From Pseudomonadota bacterium (GTDB taxonomy: Bacteria; Pseudomonadota; Alphaproteobacteria; Rhizobiales; Hyphomicrobiaceae): a DNA stretch of 8,450 bases. This document shows, piece after piece, positions 6,119 through 8,450 of the stretch. Where the stretch lies: positions 1-8,450 of the forward strand of contig JAEYYJ010000312.1 in assembly GCA_023430845.1 (NCBI GenBank). Direction: 5' to 3'. A program made the translations under genes and the position numbers. Under the pieces are notes generated by a model. It searched no databases, was not told where the DNA came from, and saw only the letters and a program-made list of their open reading frames with translations. Numbering within the stretch: the stretch's first letter is position 1; the number at the start of each line of letters is the position of its first letter.

Positions 6119-7186
6119 GTGACCAAATCCGACGCTGAGAGGACATCACGGAGCCGGCTGCGCTCTGTCGTTCCGGCTGCAATCGCGGTCATTGCGCTCG
6201 GTCTTGCCGGGTGCGAGTCGAGCGGATCATCGCTCTTCAGCAGTCTGTCGTCGTCTGGGCCTGGGGCCGTGACGCCTGAGCAGGCCAGGCCCGCTCAGCA
6301 GGCCACATTGGCGCGTATCGCGCTTGCGCCGGTCATCGGTGCACCGGATGCCGTCTCGCGGCAGATGGCCGAGCAGATCGTGCAGTCCGCTGAGCGGCAG
6401 CGCATCTCGCTGATCAACGATCGTGATGCCAAGGGCGACTTCACGCTGCGTGGCTACATCGTCGCGTCAAAGGATCGTTCGCAGACCAAGGTTTCGTACA
6501 TCTGGGATCTCACCGACACGACCGGCAAGCGCGTGCATCGCGTAACCGGCGAGGAGTTGATGCCGGCCGGCGCCGCGAAGGATCCGTGGGTCGCCGTGAC
6601 GGGAGCGGTGACGCAGTCCATTGCCGACAAGACATCCACGCAGTTGGCCACGTGGCTCTCGGCGAACCATCGTCCGGCTGGCGGTGTGCCCATCGCCGGG
6701 CAGGGTCCTGCCTCGGACGCCGGAGCACAGCAGCCGATTGCCGCTGTGGCGCCGCCGTCGGCACCGGCAGCCGAGCCAGCTGCCGCACGTACGACAACTG
6801 CGAGCCTGCCGTCGACGGGCGATGTCGCTGCGATCGTGCCGGCCGTCACCGGTGCGCCGGGTGATGGCAACACTGCACTCTCGAGCGCGCTCCAGCGCGA
6901 GCTCTCGCGTCAGGGCGTGACGATGGCCAACCGGCCGGGCGCGTCGTATCGCATCGAGGGCAAGGTGGCGCTCACGCAAGCACAGGCGGGCAAGCAGTCC
7001 ATCCAGATCGACTGGCTGGTGCGTGATCCGCAGGGCCGCTCACTCGGCACGGTCTCGCAGAAGAACGAGATCCCAGAGGGCTCGCTCGACAGCGCGTGGG
7101 GCAATACGGCCGATGCCGCCGCCGGCGCCGCCGCGCAGGGTATCCTCAAGCTGCTACCGCAGGGGGGTGGCAGCACGCGCGGCTGA
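6119..7186 (+). CDS. Uncharacterised lipoprotein with two diverged copies of one domain
   Basis: I do not recognise a named family. From the GTG at 6119 the 355-residue product has a basic start with R11, R13 and R15, a hydrophobic stretch (about 17-31) and the lipobox L29-A30-G31-C32, so it should be lipidated at C32 and anchored on the periplasmic side. A Ser/Gly-rich tether (33-50) follows. Domain A (about 64-181) and domain B (about 236-347) flank a Pro/Ala-rich linker (about 185-230). The two domains match at a nearly constant offset of 170 residues: PVIGAP with PAVTGAP, FTLRG with YRIEG, IWDLTDTTGKRV with DWLVRDPQGRSL, and a late Trp (W157 with W327). The start was chosen on ribosome site and signal-peptide position. 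A strong terminator follows, so this gene ends the transcription unit. Its place after pgeF hints at a cell-envelope role, but that is inference; a CsgG/LpoB-like fold is a guess only. Confidence 0.85.
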   Translation: MTKSDAERTSRSRLRSVVPAAIAVIALGLAGCESSGSSLFSSLSSSGPGAVTPEQARPAQQATLARIALAPVIGAPDAVSRQMAEQIVQSAERQRISLINDRDAKGDFTLRGYIVASKDRSQTKVSYIWDLTDTTGKRVHRVTGEELMPAGAAKDPWVAVTGAVTQSIADKTSTQLATWLSANHRPAGGVPIAGQGPASDAGAQQPIAAVAPPSAPAAEPAAARTTTASLPSTGDVAAIVPAVTGAPGDGNTALSSALQRELSRQGVTMANRPGASYRIEGKVALTQAQAGKQSIQIDWLVRDPQGRSLGTVSQKNEIPEGSLDSAWGNTADAAAGAAAQGILKLLPQGGGSTRG

Positions 7187-7216
7187 CCTTCTCGCTCGAC
7201 TGCAACCGAATTGGAG

Positions 7217-7248
7217 CATCCCGGCCCATGCGCCGGGATGTTTCTTTT
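7217..7248 (+). terminator. Intrinsic terminator after the lipoprotein gene
   Basis: CATCCCGGC (7217-7225) pairs perfectly over 9 bp with GCCGGGATG (7232-7240) around a 6-nt loop, followed by TTTCTTTT (7241-7248). It starts 31 nt after the lipoprotein stop and separates that unit from the HisD-like gene. Confidence 0.88.
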
Positions 7249-7275
7249 CGAGTGTCTGCTGCTCCATTGCGCGTG

Positions 7276-7303
7276 CTTGACCGCCCCCTGCCGTCCACAT
7301 AGC
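7276..7303 (+). promoter_or_regulatory. Candidate promoter for the HisD-like gene
   Basis: CTTGAC at 7276-7281 is an exact alphaproteobacterial -35 box. CATAGC at 7298-7303, 16 nt on, is a weak -10. The location, after a terminator and about 45 nt before the start codon, fits a promoter. Confidence 0.35.
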
Positions 7304-7337
7304 GTCTCACTCCAAGGTCGAAAACGTCTCAACATTG

Positions 7338-7342
7338 GGAGG
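7338..7342 (+). promoter_or_regulatory. Ribosome binding site of the HisD-like gene
   Basis: GGAGG inside GGGAGGG, 5 nt before the GTG at 7348. It is the strongest ribosome site in the window and fixes a GTG start. Confidence 0.75.
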
Positions 7343-7347
7343 GCGCC

Positions 7348-8450
7348 GTGGCTCGCCAGTATCTCAAACGCGCCGCGCTGCAAGCGGGGCCGCGCGCAGC
7401 CGAAGTCGAGAACACCGTGCGTCGTATGATCGCCGACGTCGCCGAGAACCGCGACGAGGCGGTCCGTCGCTATGCGCGCGACCTCGACAAATGGACGGGC
7501 GAATTCCGCGTGCCGCAATCGCGTATCGATGAAGTGACGCGCATCCTGCCGACGACCTTCAAAGAAGACTTCGCCTATTGCCACGCGCAGGTGACGGAAT
7601 TCGCCAAACGGCAGAAGGAGAGTCTGCAGGCCTTCGAAGTCGAGTTGAAGCCGGGCGTTCTGCTCGGTCAGAAGCTCATCCCGATCTCGACTGCCGGTTG
7701 CTACATCCCCGGCGGCAAGTACCCGCTCATCTCAGCAGCAATCATGAGCGTCGGTACGGCCAAGGTGGCCGGCGTCGAGCGCATTGTCGCCGCCGCGCCG
7801 CCGCGCGGTCCTGATGGCATCTACCCGCAGACGCTTTATGCGCTCCATCACTCGGGCGCCGATGAGATCTATTGCGTTGGTGGCGTACAAGCCATGGCGG
7901 CCATGGCCTATGGCTGCGTGGGGATGCCGCGCGTGGACATGATCACCGGCCCAGGCAATCCCTATGTCGCGGAGGCAAAGCGCCAGCTCTTCGGCATGGT
8001 CGGCATCGACCTGCCTGCGGGACCGACCGAAATCCTCGTTATCGCCGATGACACGGCCGATCCGGCTCTCGTCGCGACGGACCTGCTCGGGCAGGCTGAG
8101 CATGGGCCGGACAGTCCTGCATGGTTCGTGACGCCGTCGGAGAAGATGGGGCGCGCCGTCCTCGCCGAGGTCGAGCTGCAGCTGAAAACGCTGCCGACGC
8201 GTGAGGTCGCTTCGCGTTCGTGGGCGGACTGGGGCGAGATCGTCGTGGTCGGCAGCGACGACGAAGCGATTGCCGTCTCCGACGAGTACGCGCCCGAGCA
8301 TCTCGAAATTCAGACGGGCCGCGACGACTACTATCTCGAGAAACTGAAGAACTACGGCTCGCTCTTCATCGGCGAGGAATCGACCGTCGCATATGGCGAC
8401 AAGGGTATCGGCACGAACCACACGCTGCCGACGGCCGGTGCCGCGCGCTA
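7348..8450 (+). CDS. Histidinol dehydrogenase family protein, probably a catabolic paralogue (runs off right edge)
   Basis: Family enzymes oxidise an alcohol to an acid in two NAD-dependent steps at a zinc site; HisD makes histidine, while paralogues such as HpsN oxidise dihydroxypropanesulfonate. Seen here: 367 codons of an expected ~430. VRRYARDLDKWTG (39-51) is near the start, then GCYIPGGKYPL (117-127) and DMITGPGNPYVAEAKR (197-212, nucleotide region). LLGQAEHGPDS has Q249 and H252 as zinc ligands, APEHLEI has E317 and H318 as the catalytic pair, and D351 sits in STVAYGDKGIGTNHTLPTAG. The last zinc-ligand histidine would lie past the edge. The stretch GSLFIGEESTVAYGDKGIGTNH differs from the biosynthetic form (GAIFLG..TPE..GDY.AG.NHVLPT) and resembles non-histidine paralogues. 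It has its own ribosome site and possible promoter after a terminator, and no other his genes are visible. I therefore do not assign hisD; the substrate is open. Confidence 0.9.
   Translation, partial: MARQYLKRAALQAGPRAAEVENTVRRMIADVAENRDEAVRRYARDLDKWTGEFRVPQSRIDEVTRILPTTFKEDFAYCHAQVTEFAKRQKESLQAFEVELKPGVLLGQKLIPISTAGCYIPGGKYPLISAAIMSVGTAKVAGVERIVAAAPPRGPDGIYPQTLYALHHSGADEIYCVGGVQAMAAMAYGCVGMPRVDMITGPGNPYVAEAKRQLFGMVGIDLPAGPTEILVIADDTADPALVATDLLGQAEHGPDSPAWFVTPSEKMGRAVLAEVELQLKTLPTREVASRSWADWGEIVVVGSDDEAIAVSDEYAPEHLEIQTGRDDYYLEKLKNYGSLFIGEESTVAYGDKGIGTNHTLPTAGAAR

Noticed and set aside
5941..7260. Repeated 10-mer AGTGTCTGCT near 5940-5950 and 7251-7260, flanking the lipoprotein gene
   Set aside because: Direct repeats this short are expected by chance and have no transposase, inverted ends or compositional shift between them, so I do not read it as an insertion scar.
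7732..8421. 229-codon open frame on the minus strand
   Set aside because: Antisense to the HisD-like gene, which has intact catalytic motifs; no independent evidence.

Overview
The window is GC-rich chromosomal DNA (roughly 60-65% G+C by eye) carrying eight protein genes. I see no mobile element, CRISPR array, tRNA or rRNA. Protein style (CGYC glutaredoxin, ComF lacking its last cysteine, a DUF849 enzyme, GTG starts, CTTGAC-like promoter boxes) and gene content suggest an alphaproteobacterium, most likely of the order Hyphomicrobiales (Rhizobiales). I cannot name a genus.

Left half (1-3753), all on the minus strand and so read right to left: a voltage-gated cation channel of the bacterial one-domain type; an M20 metal-dependent amidohydrolase; a beta-keto acid cleavage enzyme (BKACE/DUF849) 39 bp behind it; then the first ~178 codons of adenylosuccinate lyase (purB), which runs off the left edge. 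The M20 and BKACE genes look like a two-gene catabolic unit. Hairpins lie between the channel and the M20 gene and between BKACE and purB.

A 158-164 bp divergent spacer around 3754-3911, with a plausible promoter for the rightward unit, separates the halves. Right half (3912-8450), all on the plus strand: a ComF-type phosphoribosyltransferase, glutaredoxin (grxC), the peptidoglycan editing factor/multicopper-oxidase-like protein PgeF (YfiH), a lipoprotein with two diverged copies of one domain, a strong intrinsic terminator, and the 5' part (367 codons) of a histidinol-dehydrogenase-family enzyme that resembles the catabolic paralogues more than biosynthetic HisD.

Most of the window is ordinary housekeeping and catabolic content, and I find no new multi-gene system. 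The points most worth a second look are the channel's selectivity filter (TLEGWTD, like calcium-channel filters rather than the usual TLESW sodium-type filter), the internal duplication in the unrecognised lipoprotein, and the unsettled substrates of the M20-BKACE pair and the HisD paralogue.
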